30,853 nucleotides of DNA from an uncultured Desulfovibrio sp. (GCA_900553145.1 USCL01000009.1:1-30853); one strand, 5' to 3'; positions 8,121-15,713 are shown, counted from the first letter of the stretch. Numbers and translations are program-made. Notes: a model not told the origin generated them from the sequence alone.

Positions 8121-10187
8121 CTATTCTTCAGCCTTCGCCTTCTGGTGTTCGGCGATGACCTTGTCGACGACGGGCTGCGGGGCTTCTTCATAGTGGTCGA
8201 ATTCCATCGTGAAGACGCCTTGGCCGCCGGTAATGGAGCGGAGCTCGGGCGCGTAGCGGAGCACTTCGCTCATGGGGATGTGGGCCTTGATTTCCGTGAT
8301 GCCGACCTGAGAGTCGGAACCGAGGACCTTGCCGCGGCGCGAGGAGAGGTCGCCGATGACGTCGCCCATGTACTCGTCCGGCACGGAAACGCAGAGCAGC
8401 ACGATGGGTTCGAGCAGCACGGGCTTCAGGGACTCGAGGGCTTTCTTGAAGGCCAGCGAACCGGCCACCTTGAAGGCCATTTCCGAAGAGTCGACCGTGT
8501 GGTAGCTGCCGTCATAGAGGCGCACCTTGAAGTCCACGACCGGGCAGCCGGCAATGAATCCGCGGGCCGCGCTTTCCTGCACGCCCTTGTCGATGGCGGG
8601 AATGTAGTTGCGCGGGATCGCCCCGCCGACGATGGCGTCCTCGAACACATAGCCGGAACCGCGCGGCAGGCCTTCCATTTCGATCCAGCAGTCGCCGAAC
8701 TGGCCGCGGCCGCCGCTCTGCTTCTTGTGGCGGCCCTGCACCTGCACCTTGCCGCGGACGGTTTCGCGGTAGGGGACCTTGGGCGTCTTGAGCAGGATTT
8801 CGACCTTGTAGCGGCGCTTGGCGCGCTCGACGGCGGTTTCGATGTGCAGCTGGCCCATGCCCGAAAGCAGGATGTCGCCGGATTCTTCGTCACGGCTCAG
8901 CTTCAGGGTCACGTCTTCGTCCAGCAGTTTCTGGACGGCGGCGTATACCTTGTCTTCATCGCCCTTTTCCTTCGGCGCGAGGGCGAAGGTGATGAGCTGC
9001 GGGGCGAGCTGCGGCATGCCGACCGCGAAGGGGGCCTTTTCGTCGCAGAGCGTGTCGCCCGTGCGGGTGTTTTTCAGCTTGCCCACCGCGACGATCGCGC
9101 CGGGCCCGAGCACGTCCTTGCAGGGCGTCTGCGTCTTGCCGTCAAGGTAGAGCAGGGTGCCGAGGCGTTCGGATTCCTCGGTGCGCATGTTCTTCAGTGT
9201 GGATTCGGAGCTGATGGTGCCGGAGATCACGCGCACCATGTTGAGCTGGCCGGAGAACGGGTCCGCAATGGTCTTGAAGACGAGGCCGCAAGCCGGGCCT
9301 TCGTCGTCGGAGGCGCGTTCGTTGCCGTCGGCGTCGAGGAAGGCCGGGCGTTCGAGCGGAGAGGGGAAAAGCCGGGCAATGGCGTCGAGCAGTTCGCGCC
9401 CGCCCTTGTTCTCGAGCGAGGAGCCCACCACGACCGGGACCAGGCTGGCGTTGAGCACGCCCTTGCGCAGGCCGGAGGCGAGGTCTTCTTCGGAAAGGGA
9501 ACCTTCCTCAAGGTACTTTTCCATCAGATCTTCGTCGGATTCGGCAATGTTTTCGACGGTGGTGTCGTGCAGGAGCGCCGCTTCGTCCGCGAGGGCGTCG
9601 GGGATGAGGGCTTCGGTCACGGCGCCGTTTTCGCCGAACATCAGGGCTTTGCCGCCGAGGATGTCCACGACGCCGGTAAACACGCCGTCAGTCATGACGG
9701 GCATGTACAGGGTAACGGGCTTCATGCCGAGCACTGAGGAAAGGCCGTTGAAGGCCATATCGAAGTCGGCGCGGTCACGATCCATTTTATTGATGAACAC
9801 GAAGGAAGGCAGGGCGGCTTGGCGCGCGGCGTTCCAGATGCGGCGGGTAAGGGGGCGCACGCCGTCGACGGCGTCGATGACGAGGACGGCCGCGTCGACG
9901 CCCATCAGCAGGTAGGGCAGGTCACCGGTAAAGTTGGTGTCGCCGGGGACGTCCATGAGGAAGTGGCGATCCTTGTTCCAGAGGAACGTGGCGAACCCGG
10001 GCTGGATGGAGCCGCGGCGCTTGATTTCTTCCGGTTCGTAATCAAGAGTGGTCGTGCCTTCTTCAATGGCTCCCAGACGGTTGATGACGCCGCTCTGGAA
10101 GAGCAGCATTTCCGCCAGTGAGGTTTTTCCGCAGCCGCCTGTACCGATCAGGGCGTAGGTTCGCTGGCTATCCAAGGCTTTGGACAT
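8121..10187 (-). CDS. EF-G-like translational GTPase (EF-G2-type paralog)
   Basis: This 688-residue protein has the full EF-G domain order: GTPase, domain II, then domains III-V (for example GMGQLHIETAVERAKRRY and GGRGQFGD in III-IV). Its G domain resembles the EF-G2-like paralogs rather than canonical EF-G: P-loop GTGGCGKTS (15-23), INRLGAIEEGTTTLDYEPEE, and NKMD at 133-136. Two catalytic regions deviate. Switch I reads RRGSIQ instead of RGITI, so the usual threonine is absent. Switch II reads DVPGD, placing Asp83 where canonical EF-G has the GTP-activating histidine. The role of such paralogs is not settled; slow or altered GTP hydrolysis is inference. The start is ATG 10187 with AGGAGAGG upstream. 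It is transcribed alone, divergent from rsmA. Confidence 0.88.
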   Translation of the reverse strand: MSKALDSQRTYALIGTGGCGKTSLAEMLLFQSGVINRLGAIEEGTTTLDYEPEEIKRRGSIQPGFATFLWNKDRHFLMDVPGDTNFTGDLPYLLMGVDAAVLVIDAVDGVRPLTRRIWNAARQAALPSFVFINKMDRDRADFDMAFNGLSSVLGMKPVTLYMPVMTDGVFTGVVDILGGKALMFGENGAVTEALIPDALADEAALLHDTTVENIAESDEDLMEKYLEEGSLSEEDLASGLRKGVLNASLVPVVVGSSLENKGGRELLDAIARLFPSPLERPAFLDADGNERASDDEGPACGLVFKTIADPFSGQLNMVRVISGTISSESTLKNMRTEESERLGTLLYLDGKTQTPCKDVLGPGAIVAVGKLKNTRTGDTLCDEKAPFAVGMPQLAPQLITFALAPKEKGDEDKVYAAVQKLLDEDVTLKLSRDEESGDILLSGMGQLHIETAVERAKRRYKVEILLKTPKVPYRETVRGKVQVQGRHKKQSGGRGQFGDCWIEMEGLPRGSGYVFEDAIVGGAIPRNYIPAIDKGVQESAARGFIAGCPVVDFKVRLYDGSYHTVDSSEMAFKVAGSLAFKKALESLKPVLLEPIVLLCVSVPDEYMGDVIGDLSSRRGKVLGSDSQVGITEIKAHIPMSEVLRYAPELRSITGGQGVFTMEFDHYEEAPQPVVDKVIAEHQKAKAEE

Positions 10188-10338
10188 AGTCCTCTCCTGC
10201 TTCTGTGGGTGTTACCAGTTCCTTCCGGGGCGCCCCGGAGGGAGTGCCGTTATGTTCCCCGCGCAACGGGGCACGGGAAAAGGATCTCCGTGAGGCCCCG
10301 CGCACGGCGGGCCCGCTTTCGATCTGTTCTTACCGTTT
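10188..10338 (-). other. Structured GC-rich leader of the EF-G-like gene
   Basis: If the promoter at 10339-10368 is right, this stretch is an approximately 145-base 5' untranslated region. It contains a perfect 16-base palindrome at 10224-10239 (TCCGGGGC with its complement), extendable to 10221-10242 with one wobble pair. It also has a CCCCG/CGGGG hairpin at 10257-10271 and a further GGCCC-type stem near 10293-10313. No known riboswitch consensus was recognised. No coding region was seen here. Confidence 0.4.
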
Positions 10339-10368
10339 GTCATAGGGAGTAGTCTCTATAGATGTCAA
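10339..10368 (-). promoter_or_regulatory. Sigma-70 promoter candidate for the EF-G-like gene
   Basis: On the minus strand a perfect TTGACA (10368-10363) is followed after 18 bases by TATGAC (10344-10339), matching four of six -10 positions. It points toward the gene starting at 10187 and lies in the divergent spacer facing rsmA. Confidence 0.55.
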
Positions 10369-10488
10369 GGGGGTCTTTTCTCCCGCGTGGTTGCTGCGTT
10401 TTTTCCCGGGGTGCTGGCGTGCGGCGCGGCGCTTGTGTCTTTTGGGGCAAATCGGGGAGGCGTGTGCGGGGGCTGACCCCGGACATCA

Positions 10489-10516
10489 TTGACAGCCGGG
10501 ACGAAACGGGTAGTAT
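10489..10516 (+). promoter_or_regulatory. Sigma-70 promoter candidate for rsmA
   Basis: TTGACA (10489-10494), 16 bases, then TAGTAT (10511-10516). The -35 is a perfect match and the -10 matches four of six. It lies 39 bases upstream of the first possible rsmA start. No other gene start lies between. Confidence 0.55.
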
Positions 10517-10555
10517 TTCGGCTTCAATGGGAAAACGTCTTTTTCCCTGAACCGT

Positions 10556-11362
10556 GTGAGGGATGTTTTGACTGCTGCACCGCGGGCCAAGAAAAGCCTT
10601 GGCCAACATTTTTTGAAAGACGCCAAAACCTCGGCCCGCATCGTCGATCTCCTGCGGATCGAGCCGGAGGACCGGGTTCTGGAGATAGGCCCCGGGCCGG
10701 GCGCAATCACCGGCATCATCCATGAGCGGGGCCCCGCCGAGTTCCGCCTCATCGAAAAGGACAGCTATTGGGCGGCCCATCACGCCGAGCTGGAACGCCC
10801 CGCCCCCGCCGTGCAGGTGCTCAACGCCGACGCGCTGGCCTTTCCGTGGGAATCGCTGGAGGGCCCGTGGAAAATTATCAGCAACTTGCCTTATAATGTC
10901 GGCTCGCCGCTCATGTGGGATATCGTCTCCCGGACGCCGGACCTGACGCGGGCGGTGTTCATGGTGCAGAAGGAAGTGGCCGAGCGGCTGTATGCCAAGC
11001 CGGGGACCAAGGATTACGGCGCGCTTTCGGTCTGGGTGCAGAGCTATGTCCGCGTGGAGTGGGGCTTTGTGGTCGGGCCCGGGGCATTCAATCCGCCCCC
11101 GAAGGTGGATTCCGCCGTGGTCACGTTCATCCCCCTGCCCCGGGAGCGGCATCCCGCGAACCCGAAGGCCCTTTCGTCCATGCTGAAGCTCTGTTTCCAG
11201 TTGCGGCGCAAGCAGCTGCAGTCCATCCTCCGGCGGGCGGGCAGGGACGGCGCCGTTGCGGCGCTCGAAGGGATGGGGGTCGCCCCCGAAGCGCGGCCCG
11301 AGACACTCACGCCGGAACAGTTTCAGCAGCTTGCCGAGATTTTTGGAACTTTGGGGAGTTGA
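10556..11362 (+). CDS. rsmA: 16S rRNA (adenine(1518)/(1519)-N(6))-dimethyltransferase RsmA/KsgA
   Basis: RsmA dimethylates two adjacent adenines in helix 45 of 16S rRNA, a late 30S assembly checkpoint. The 268-residue protein begins with the family's KKSLGQHFLKD. It has the SAM motif I LEIGPGPGA (42-50) and the catalytic NLPYN motif at 110-114, then the PPPKVDSAVV block and an arginine-rich C-terminal helical domain. No ATG start is available: GTG 10556 has no clear ribosome site, while TTG 10568 has GAGGGA four bases upstream, so the protein may be four residues shorter. It stands alone behind its own promoter, divergent from the EF-G-like gene. Confidence 0.93.
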   Translation: MRDVLTAAPRAKKSLGQHFLKDAKTSARIVDLLRIEPEDRVLEIGPGPGAITGIIHERGPAEFRLIEKDSYWAAHHAELERPAPAVQVLNADALAFPWESLEGPWKIISNLPYNVGSPLMWDIVSRTPDLTRAVFMVQKEVAERLYAKPGTKDYGALSVWVQSYVRVEWGFVVGPGAFNPPPKVDSAVVTFIPLPRERHPANPKALSSMLKLCFQLRRKQLQSILRRAGRDGAVAALEGMGVAPEARPETLTPEQFQQLAEIFGTLGS

Positions 11363-11486
11363 CTTCCCCGGGAAAACATGATTGACCAAAAAAGAAAGGC
11401 TGAGCCAAGTTTTGCCCCAATAAATGCCCCATGATCAGAGGGCGTTGTGCCGGATAAAAGGCGCCGCCCTGTGACGTCGGGCGCGA

Positions 11487-11515
11487 TTGCGGAGCGGGTC
11501 GTGGTGGTGTACCAT
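11487..11515 (+). promoter_or_regulatory. Weak promoter candidate for the HU gene
   Basis: TTGCGG (11487-11492), 17 bases, TACCAT (11510-11515), 43 bases upstream of the HU start. Matches are partial (three and four of six), so this is tentative. The 195 bases between rsmA and HU hold no gene. Confidence 0.3.
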
Positions 11516-11557
11516 ACCCCGTCGTCCGCAGTCCGAAACGAGCACAAGGAGTCGATG

Positions 11558-11833
11558 ATGACCAAGGCAGATCTCGTCGCGCAGATTGCGGCCCGGGCCA
11601 ACATGACCAAAGCGGCTGCGGAACGTTCGCTCAACGCCATGCTGGAATCCATTCAGGATATGCTGGCGGAAGACGGCAAACTCACCCTGACCGGCTTCGG
11701 CACGTTCGCCGCGGAAACGCGTCAGGAACGTCAGGGACGCAACCCCCGTACCGGCGATGTCATCACCATCGCGGCCTCCAAGGTGGTGCGGTTCCGTCCC
11801 GGCAAGCTGCTCAAGGATGCGCTAAACAAGTAA
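11558..11833 (+). CDS. HU/IHF-family DNA-binding protein
   Basis: This is a small 91-residue nucleoid-associated protein. It has the N-terminal helical dimer region (MTKADLVAQIAARANMTKAA), the LTGFGTFAAETRQER strand pair, and the DNA-intercalating arm GRNPRTGDVI with the conserved Arg-Asn-Pro tip, ending in KVVRFRPGKLLKDALNK. This is typical of HU rather than IHF. The reading frame extends to 11447, but the start is placed at ATG 11558, six bases after AAGGAG; ATG 11555 directly precedes it and is possible. A small membrane-protein gene follows after 11 bases and is probably cotranscribed. Confidence 0.93.
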   Translation: MTKADLVAQIAARANMTKAAAERSLNAMLESIQDMLAEDGKLTLTGFGTFAAETRQERQGRNPRTGDVITIAASKVVRFRPGKLLKDALNK

Positions 11834-11844
11834 GGAGAAAGCAG

Positions 11845-12051
11845 ATGTTGCACGGCGAAACGATCCACAGCCCCCTTCCTCAGGACATTCCGTGGTGGTC
11901 CCCCGATTTCGCGGTCTTCTTCGGGGTGCTCTACCTTGTCCTGTTCGTGATCGGATCCGGCGTGGGTTATGTGATCCTGCGCTCGATCTGGGACACCTGC
12001 CGGGGCGGCTGCGGCGGCCACGGGGAGGAACACCCGGCGGAAAGTCATTAG
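11845..12051 (+). CDS. Small single-pass membrane protein of unknown function
   Basis: A 68-residue protein with a good ribosome site (AAGGAGA seven to eight bases upstream). A short amphipathic N-terminus (LPQDIPWWSPDF) precedes one hydrophobic helix at about residues 23-46 with a GSGVGY glycine pattern. The tail is rich in Cys, Gly and His (CRGGCGGHGEEH), which could bind metal; that is inference. It follows the HU gene by 11 bases. I do not recognise a named family. Size, ribosome site and position argue that it is real. Confidence 0.7.
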   Translation: MLHGETIHSPLPQDIPWWSPDFAVFFGVLYLVLFVIGSGVGYVILRSIWDTCRGGCGGHGEEHPAESH

Positions 12052-12054
12052 GGC

Positions 12055-12083
12055 TTGCCTTTTTTCGGAAAGTCGTCTACCTT
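12055..12083 (+). promoter_or_regulatory. Promoter candidate for rpsU
   Basis: TTGCCT (12055-12060), 17 bases, TACCTT (12078-12083), about 70 bases upstream of the rpsU start. Spacing is optimal but the -10 is weak. It begins four bases after the stop of the small membrane protein gene. Confidence 0.35.
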
Positions 12084-12155
12084 CCCCTTTCTGTCTTCAG
12101 GCCGGGTGTTTTCTCGCCCCTTGGAGAGTATTTTGCAAAGAGGGGGTGATGACCA

Positions 12156-12359
12156 ATGCCCGGAGTCTTTCTGAACGAAGACGACTACAACTTCGATATC
12201 GCTCTGCGCCGCTTCAAGAAGCAGGTGGAAAAGGCTGGTATTCTGTCTGAAATGAAGAAGCGCCAGCACTTTGAAAAGCCGAGCGTCATGCGCAAGAAGA
12301 AAAAGGCCGCCGCCCGCAAGCGTCTGCTGAAGAAAATGCGTAAGATGAACGCCGCTTAG
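12156..12359 (+). CDS. rpsU: 30S ribosomal protein bS21
   Basis: bS21 is a small, very basic 30S protein near the anti-Shine-Dalgarno region and is needed for initiation. The 67 residues start with MPGVFLNEDDYNFDIALRRF and end in a Lys/Arg-rich helix (RKKKKAAARKRLLKKMRK), the standard profile of the family (usually 58-71 residues). It has an unusually strong purine-rich ribosome site, AGAGGGGGTGATG, just upstream of ATG 12156. In many bacteria it heads the rpsU-dnaG-rpoD operon; here yqeY and mutS2 are interposed. Confidence 0.95.
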   Translation: MPGVFLNEDDYNFDIALRRFKKQVEKAGILSEMKKRQHFEKPSVMRKKKKAAARKRLLKKMRKMNAA

Positions 12360-12362
12360 TCT

Positions 12363-12400
12363 TTTCCGTTTCTTCGTCCTCCCGGATGCGGAAACGGAAA
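12363..12400 (+). other. Hairpin just after rpsU
   Basis: Perfect 10-base arms TTTCCGTTTC (12363-12372) and GAAACGGAAA (12391-12400) with an 18-base loop, starting four bases after the rpsU stop. No T-run follows, so it is not a standard terminator. It could be a 3'-end stabilising or processing stem. Confidence 0.5.
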
Positions 12401-12430
12401 GACAAGGGGTTTGGAACGCTCCATCGTTTT

Positions 12431-12470
12431 GACGGGAGTGCATCCCGTCCTTTTGGCGGGGCTCCCCCGC
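12431..12470 (+). other. Two short hairpins in the rpsU-yqeY spacer
   Basis: The first stem is GACGGGA/TCCCGTC (12431-12437, 12443-12449, five-base loop). The second is GCGGGG/CCCCGC (12456-12461, 12465-12470, three-base loop). They sit between the hairpin at 12363 and the terminator at 12553, so the spacer carries a series of four stems. Confidence 0.45.
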
Positions 12471-12552
12471 AAACGAGCGGAGCGTTTCCGTGTTTGTTCC
12501 TCTTGTGTTTCCGGCGGCTGGGCGGACGATCTCGTAGGCGATAGAGGTGGAT

Positions 12553-12586
12553 ACACGGGAAGTCCTTTCGGCTTTCCGTGTTTTTT
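12553..12586 (+). terminator. Intrinsic terminator/attenuator between rpsU and yqeY
   Basis: The stem ACACGGGAAG (12553-12562) pairs with CTTTCCGTGT (12572-12581) with one G-U pair and a nine-base loop, followed at once by a six-T run. This is a textbook rho-independent terminator. Only 24 bases separate it from the yqeY start, leaving no room for a promoter after it, so yqeY and mutS2 probably depend on read-through. Confidence 0.8.
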
Positions 12587-12610
12587 CAATCATCATCCCC
12601 GGGAACTATC

Positions 12611-13054
12611 ATGTCTCTGACAACGCGTATCGAGCAGGACTACATCGCCGCCTACAAGGCCAAGGATGCCCTGCGGTTGGGCGTGCTGCGCCTTTTGAAG
12701 ACGGCGGCCAAGAACCTGCAGGTGGAACTTATGCGGCCCGTCACCGACGAAGAGCTTGCCAGCGTCATCCAGAAGCAGGCCAAGCAGCGTCAGGATTCCA
12801 TCGAGCAGTTCACGGCGGCCAACCGCCCCGATCTCGCCGATAAGGAAGCCGCCGAACTCTCCATTTTGAAAGAATACCTTCCCGAGCCGCTTTCCGAGGA
12901 AGAACTGTCTGCCGCCATCGACGCCGCCGTCGCCGCGCTCGGCGTGACCAATATGTCCGGCATGGGCAAGGTCATCCAGTCCGTGATGGGCGACTACAAG
13001 GGCCGTGTGGATGGTAAGGCCGTCAGCACCGCGGTCAAAGCGCGCCTGAGCTAG
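12611..13054 (+). CDS. GatB/YqeY-domain protein
   Basis: A 147-residue helical protein of the YqeY family, related to the tail domain of GatB, the tRNA-dependent amidotransferase subunit. The stand-alone protein probably touches tRNA or translation, but its role is not established. Family landmarks are the N-terminal KDALRLGVLRLLKTAAKN helix, then EELASVIQKQAKQRQDSIEQF, and the C-terminal NMSGMGKVIQSVMGDYKGRVDGK. The frame opens at GTG 12578 inside the terminator; ATG 12611 is chosen because homology begins there, although its ribosome site is weak. It belongs to the rpsU-yqeY-mutS2-dnaG-rpoD block. Confidence 0.88.
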   Translation: MSLTTRIEQDYIAAYKAKDALRLGVLRLLKTAAKNLQVELMRPVTDEELASVIQKQAKQRQDSIEQFTAANRPDLADKEAAELSILKEYLPEPLSEEELSAAIDAAVAALGVTNMSGMGKVIQSVMGDYKGRVDGKAVSTAVKARLS

Positions 13055-13095
13055 CCCCCCGCGCGGGACGCCGCGCCGGGAGGAAGTGAGTTTGC

Positions 13096-15444
13096 ATGGA
13101 TAGCCGTACGATAAAGGCTCTTGAATTCGGCAAGGTGCTGGAGCATCTTGCCGGCTTGTGTGTGTCCGAGGCCGGCCGCAGGGTCAGCCTCGGCCTTTTC
13201 CCGTTGCGCGATGTGGACGCCGTCAACGCCGCGCACACCCTGTTCGACGAAGTGCGCACGTGGTCCGCGCACAGCGGCTTCCGCCTGTCCGATTTCCCGG
13301 ATCTGGAGGGGCTTTTCCCGCATCTGGAAAAGGCCGCCGCATCCCCGGCGTCCGCCCAGCTCGATGCCGACGCGCTGTGGGCGCTCCGCGAAACCCTGCT
13401 TCAGGGCCGCAAGGCCGTGCTGTCCATCAATGAAAACGGCTCCATGTGGCCTTCGTTGCGGGATCTTGTGGCGTCCATGCCCCTGCCGGAGATGACCCTT
13501 TCAGCGTTATCCCGCTGCCTCGGCGACGATGGGCTCATCAAGGACGAAAGTTCCCCCGAATTGATGCTCGTGCGTGGCGAATTGCGCCGCCTGCATCTCA
13601 TGTGCCTGCGCAAAGTCAAAGATTTCGCGGTCCAGTATAACATCGCCCAATACCTCCAGGACGATTACATGACGCTGGCCTCGGACCGTTACGTCCTGCC
13701 GCTCAAGTCGAATTTCAAGGGCCGCATCCAGGGCATCATCCACGACTATTCCAATACCGGCGAGACGTGCTATTTCGAGCCGCTGTTCCTTGTGGAGCAG
13801 AACAACCGCCTGCAGGAGCTCAAGCGCGAGGAGCGCGAGGAAGAGCGCAAGGTGCTGCGCTACCTCACGGACATCGTGCAGAACGAGCTGCCGTTCATCC
13901 GTTCGGCGTGGGACCTGCTGGTCCGGCTGGATGTCGAGCTCGCCAAGTGCGGGCTGGCGGCTTCGTTCGACGGCGCATGCGCCACCGTCAGCCCCGACGG
14001 GGAAGACGCGCCGCTGTCCCTTCTCGCCGCGCGCCACCCGCTCCTTGCGCTCGATCCGCAGATCCGCAAGCAGGGCGGCCCGCATCCGGTGGATCTCATC
14101 TTCCGGCCCGCGGATCGCGCGCTCGTGATCAGCGGCGGCAACGCGGGCGGCAAGACCGTGTGCCTCAAGACGCTCGGCCTGCTGGCGGTCATGACCCTCG
14201 CCGGGCTGCCGGTTCCGGCGGCCAAAGGTTCGGTCATCCCGTGGTGGACGTCGATCCACGCGTTTATCGGTGACGAGCAGAGCCTCGACGATCACCTTTC
14301 CACCTTTACGGCGCAGATCCGGCATCTCGGCAATGCATGGGAAGCCACGGATCGCCGCACGCTCATCCTGCTCGACGAGTTCGGCGCGGGCACAGATCCC
14401 GCACAGGGCGCGGCGCTGGCGCAGGCCGTGCTTGACGGCCTTCTCGAACGCGGGGCGCATGTGGTGGCCGCGACGCACTTCCCGGCCTTGAAGACGTACG
14501 CGCTGACCCGCGAGGGCGTGCGCGCGGCTTCGGTACTGTTCGATCCGGGCACGAAAAAACCCCTGTTCCGGCTGGCCTATGATCAGGTCGGCGCGAGTCA
14601 GGCGCTGGACGTGGCCCGCGAGCACGGGCTCCCCGAGTCGGTGCTCCGCCGTGCGGAACAGTATTTGTTACTTGACGGTCAGGACATGACGGCGGTGATG
14701 GATCGCCTGAATACGCTGGCCGCCAAGCGCGAAGGCGAACTCGACGCGCTCAAGGCCGAACAGCAGCGTACCCGCGAGAAACGCAAGGCCGTGCAGGAAC
14801 GCTTCGAGCGCGAACGCGAGCGTCTCATCAAGGATGTGCGCGAGCTGTCCGCCAAGGTCATGAAGGATTGGCAGGAAGGCAAGGCCGGGCACAAGCAGGC
14901 GCTCAAGGAACTGGCCAAGGTCCGCGCCGAGCTGCATGTGCCGCCGGAACAGGATGAGGCGGCCCCGGCGTTCGACATCGCGGAACTCAAGCCGGGCCAG
15001 CCTGTGATGCACCGCCCTTGGAACAAGAAGGCCGTAGTGCGCGAGGTCGACGCCCGTCAGAACCGGGTCAAGCTGGATATGAACGGCGTGACCCTGTGGG
15101 CCGATGCCGCGCTGCTCGGCCCCGCCGACGCGCCGCAGCAGCCGGCCAAGCCAAAGTCCGGCGTGCTGGTGCGCACGACCGCCGGAAGCGATCCCGAAAT
15201 GTCGTTGTTGCGGCTTGACCTGCGCGGCAAGCGGGCCGATCAGGCCATTGGGGAATTGTCGCAGTATCTCGACCGGGCTCTGCTGTCTGGGCGCGAGGGC
15301 GTGGAAATCGTTCATGGCCGGGGCACGGGTGCCTTGCGCAAGGAAGTCCATGCGTTTTTGAAGACGTTTCCCGGCATCGCTTCGTTCGCGCTGGCCCCTG
15401 AGGATCAGGGCGGCGACGGCGTGACGATTGTTACTTTTAAGTAA
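13096..15444 (+). CDS. mutS2: Endonuclease MutS2
   Basis: MutS2 is a MutS paralog without mismatch-recognition domains. It limits homologous recombination in some bacteria and splits collided ribosomes in others (RqcU role in Bacillus). The 782 residues show the clamp/lever region, the ABC-type ATPase with Walker A at S346-GGNAGGKT (proline of the usual GPN replaced by glycine), Walker B LILLDEFGAGTDP, a long charged coiled coil (about 530-620), and the C-terminal Smr nuclease domain with LDLRG (707-711) and HGRGTG (740-745). The ribosome site GGGAGGAAG lies upstream of ATG 13096. It follows yqeY by 41 bases. Confidence 0.95.
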   Translation: MDSRTIKALEFGKVLEHLAGLCVSEAGRRVSLGLFPLRDVDAVNAAHTLFDEVRTWSAHSGFRLSDFPDLEGLFPHLEKAAASPASAQLDADALWALRETLLQGRKAVLSINENGSMWPSLRDLVASMPLPEMTLSALSRCLGDDGLIKDESSPELMLVRGELRRLHLMCLRKVKDFAVQYNIAQYLQDDYMTLASDRYVLPLKSNFKGRIQGIIHDYSNTGETCYFEPLFLVEQNNRLQELKREEREEERKVLRYLTDIVQNELPFIRSAWDLLVRLDVELAKCGLAASFDGACATVSPDGEDAPLSLLAARHPLLALDPQIRKQGGPHPVDLIFRPADRALVISGGNAGGKTVCLKTLGLLAVMTLAGLPVPAAKGSVIPWWTSIHAFIGDEQSLDDHLSTFTAQIRHLGNAWEATDRRTLILLDEFGAGTDPAQGAALAQAVLDGLLERGAHVVAATHFPALKTYALTREGVRAASVLFDPGTKKPLFRLAYDQVGASQALDVAREHGLPESVLRRAEQYLLLDGQDMTAVMDRLNTLAAKREGELDALKAEQQRTREKRKAVQERFERERERLIKDVRELSAKVMKDWQEGKAGHKQALKELAKVRAELHVPPEQDEAAPAFDIAELKPGQPVMHRPWNKKAVVREVDARQNRVKLDMNGVTLWADAALLGPADAPQQPAKPKSGVLVRTTAGSDPEMSLLRLDLRGKRADQAIGELSQYLDRALLSGREGVEIVHGRGTGALRKEVHAFLKTFPGIASFALAPEDQGGDGVTIVTFK

Positions 15445-15482
15445 TATAAGAAAGGGGAATAATCCTTCCCCAAAAACCTTCC

Positions 15483-15518
15483 CCCTTCCTTCACAAACTT
15501 TATAAAGTGAGGAAAGGG
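15483..15518 (+). terminator. Possible hairpin terminator after mutS2
   Basis: Pyrimidine arm 15483-15494 (ending CTTCAC) pairs with 15507-15518 (starting GTGAGG) with one mismatch and one wobble around an AT-rich loop containing CTTTATAAAG. Only two Ts follow directly, so termination is uncertain. A second small GGGGAA/TTCCCC repeat lies at 15454-15471. Confidence 0.35.
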
Positions 15519-15519
15519 T

Positions 15520-15547
15520 TTGACTGCTGTGGATCCTGTTTTATATG
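15520..15547 (+). promoter_or_regulatory. Promoter candidate for dnaG-rpoD
   Basis: TTGACT (15520-15525), 16 bases, TATATG (15542-15547); five and four of six positions match consensus. It lies immediately after the mutS2 hairpin and about 195 bases before dnaG, giving a long GC-rich leader. This would let dnaG and rpoD be expressed separately from mutS2. Confidence 0.45.
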
Positions 15548-15713
15548 AGAGAGACCGCGGAAAAGGCGTGAGATTTTTGAGAGTCTCCGGTCAAGGCCCG
15601 AGCCGGAAGGCGAGGGGCGCGGAGTACTCCCCCGGAAAGGCCGGAGGGGCTAGCCAACCGGCTGCGGCCTCGGCGTCTGGGGAATGCGTTCACAGGCATC
15701 GGAGCAATGGTGG

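Noticed and set aside
7996..8193. Short frame between mraY and the EF-G-like gene
   Set aside because: It is made of the inverted repeats at 8011 and 8073 and runs into the opposite gene.
8145..9737. 530-codon plus-strand frame
   Set aside because: Antisense to the EF-G-like gene, whose motifs are clear; the translation is low-complexity and matches nothing recognisable.
10362..10550. 62-codon frame in the rsmA upstream region
   Set aside because: It overlaps both divergent promoters, has no ribosome site and an unlikely Gly/Arg-rich product.
15590..15625. Signal recognition particle RNA-like string before dnaG (GGTCAAGGCCC...GGAAGG)
   Set aside because: The full conserved SRP tip with its GCAGCC partner strand is absent and the pairing does not close into the expected helix.
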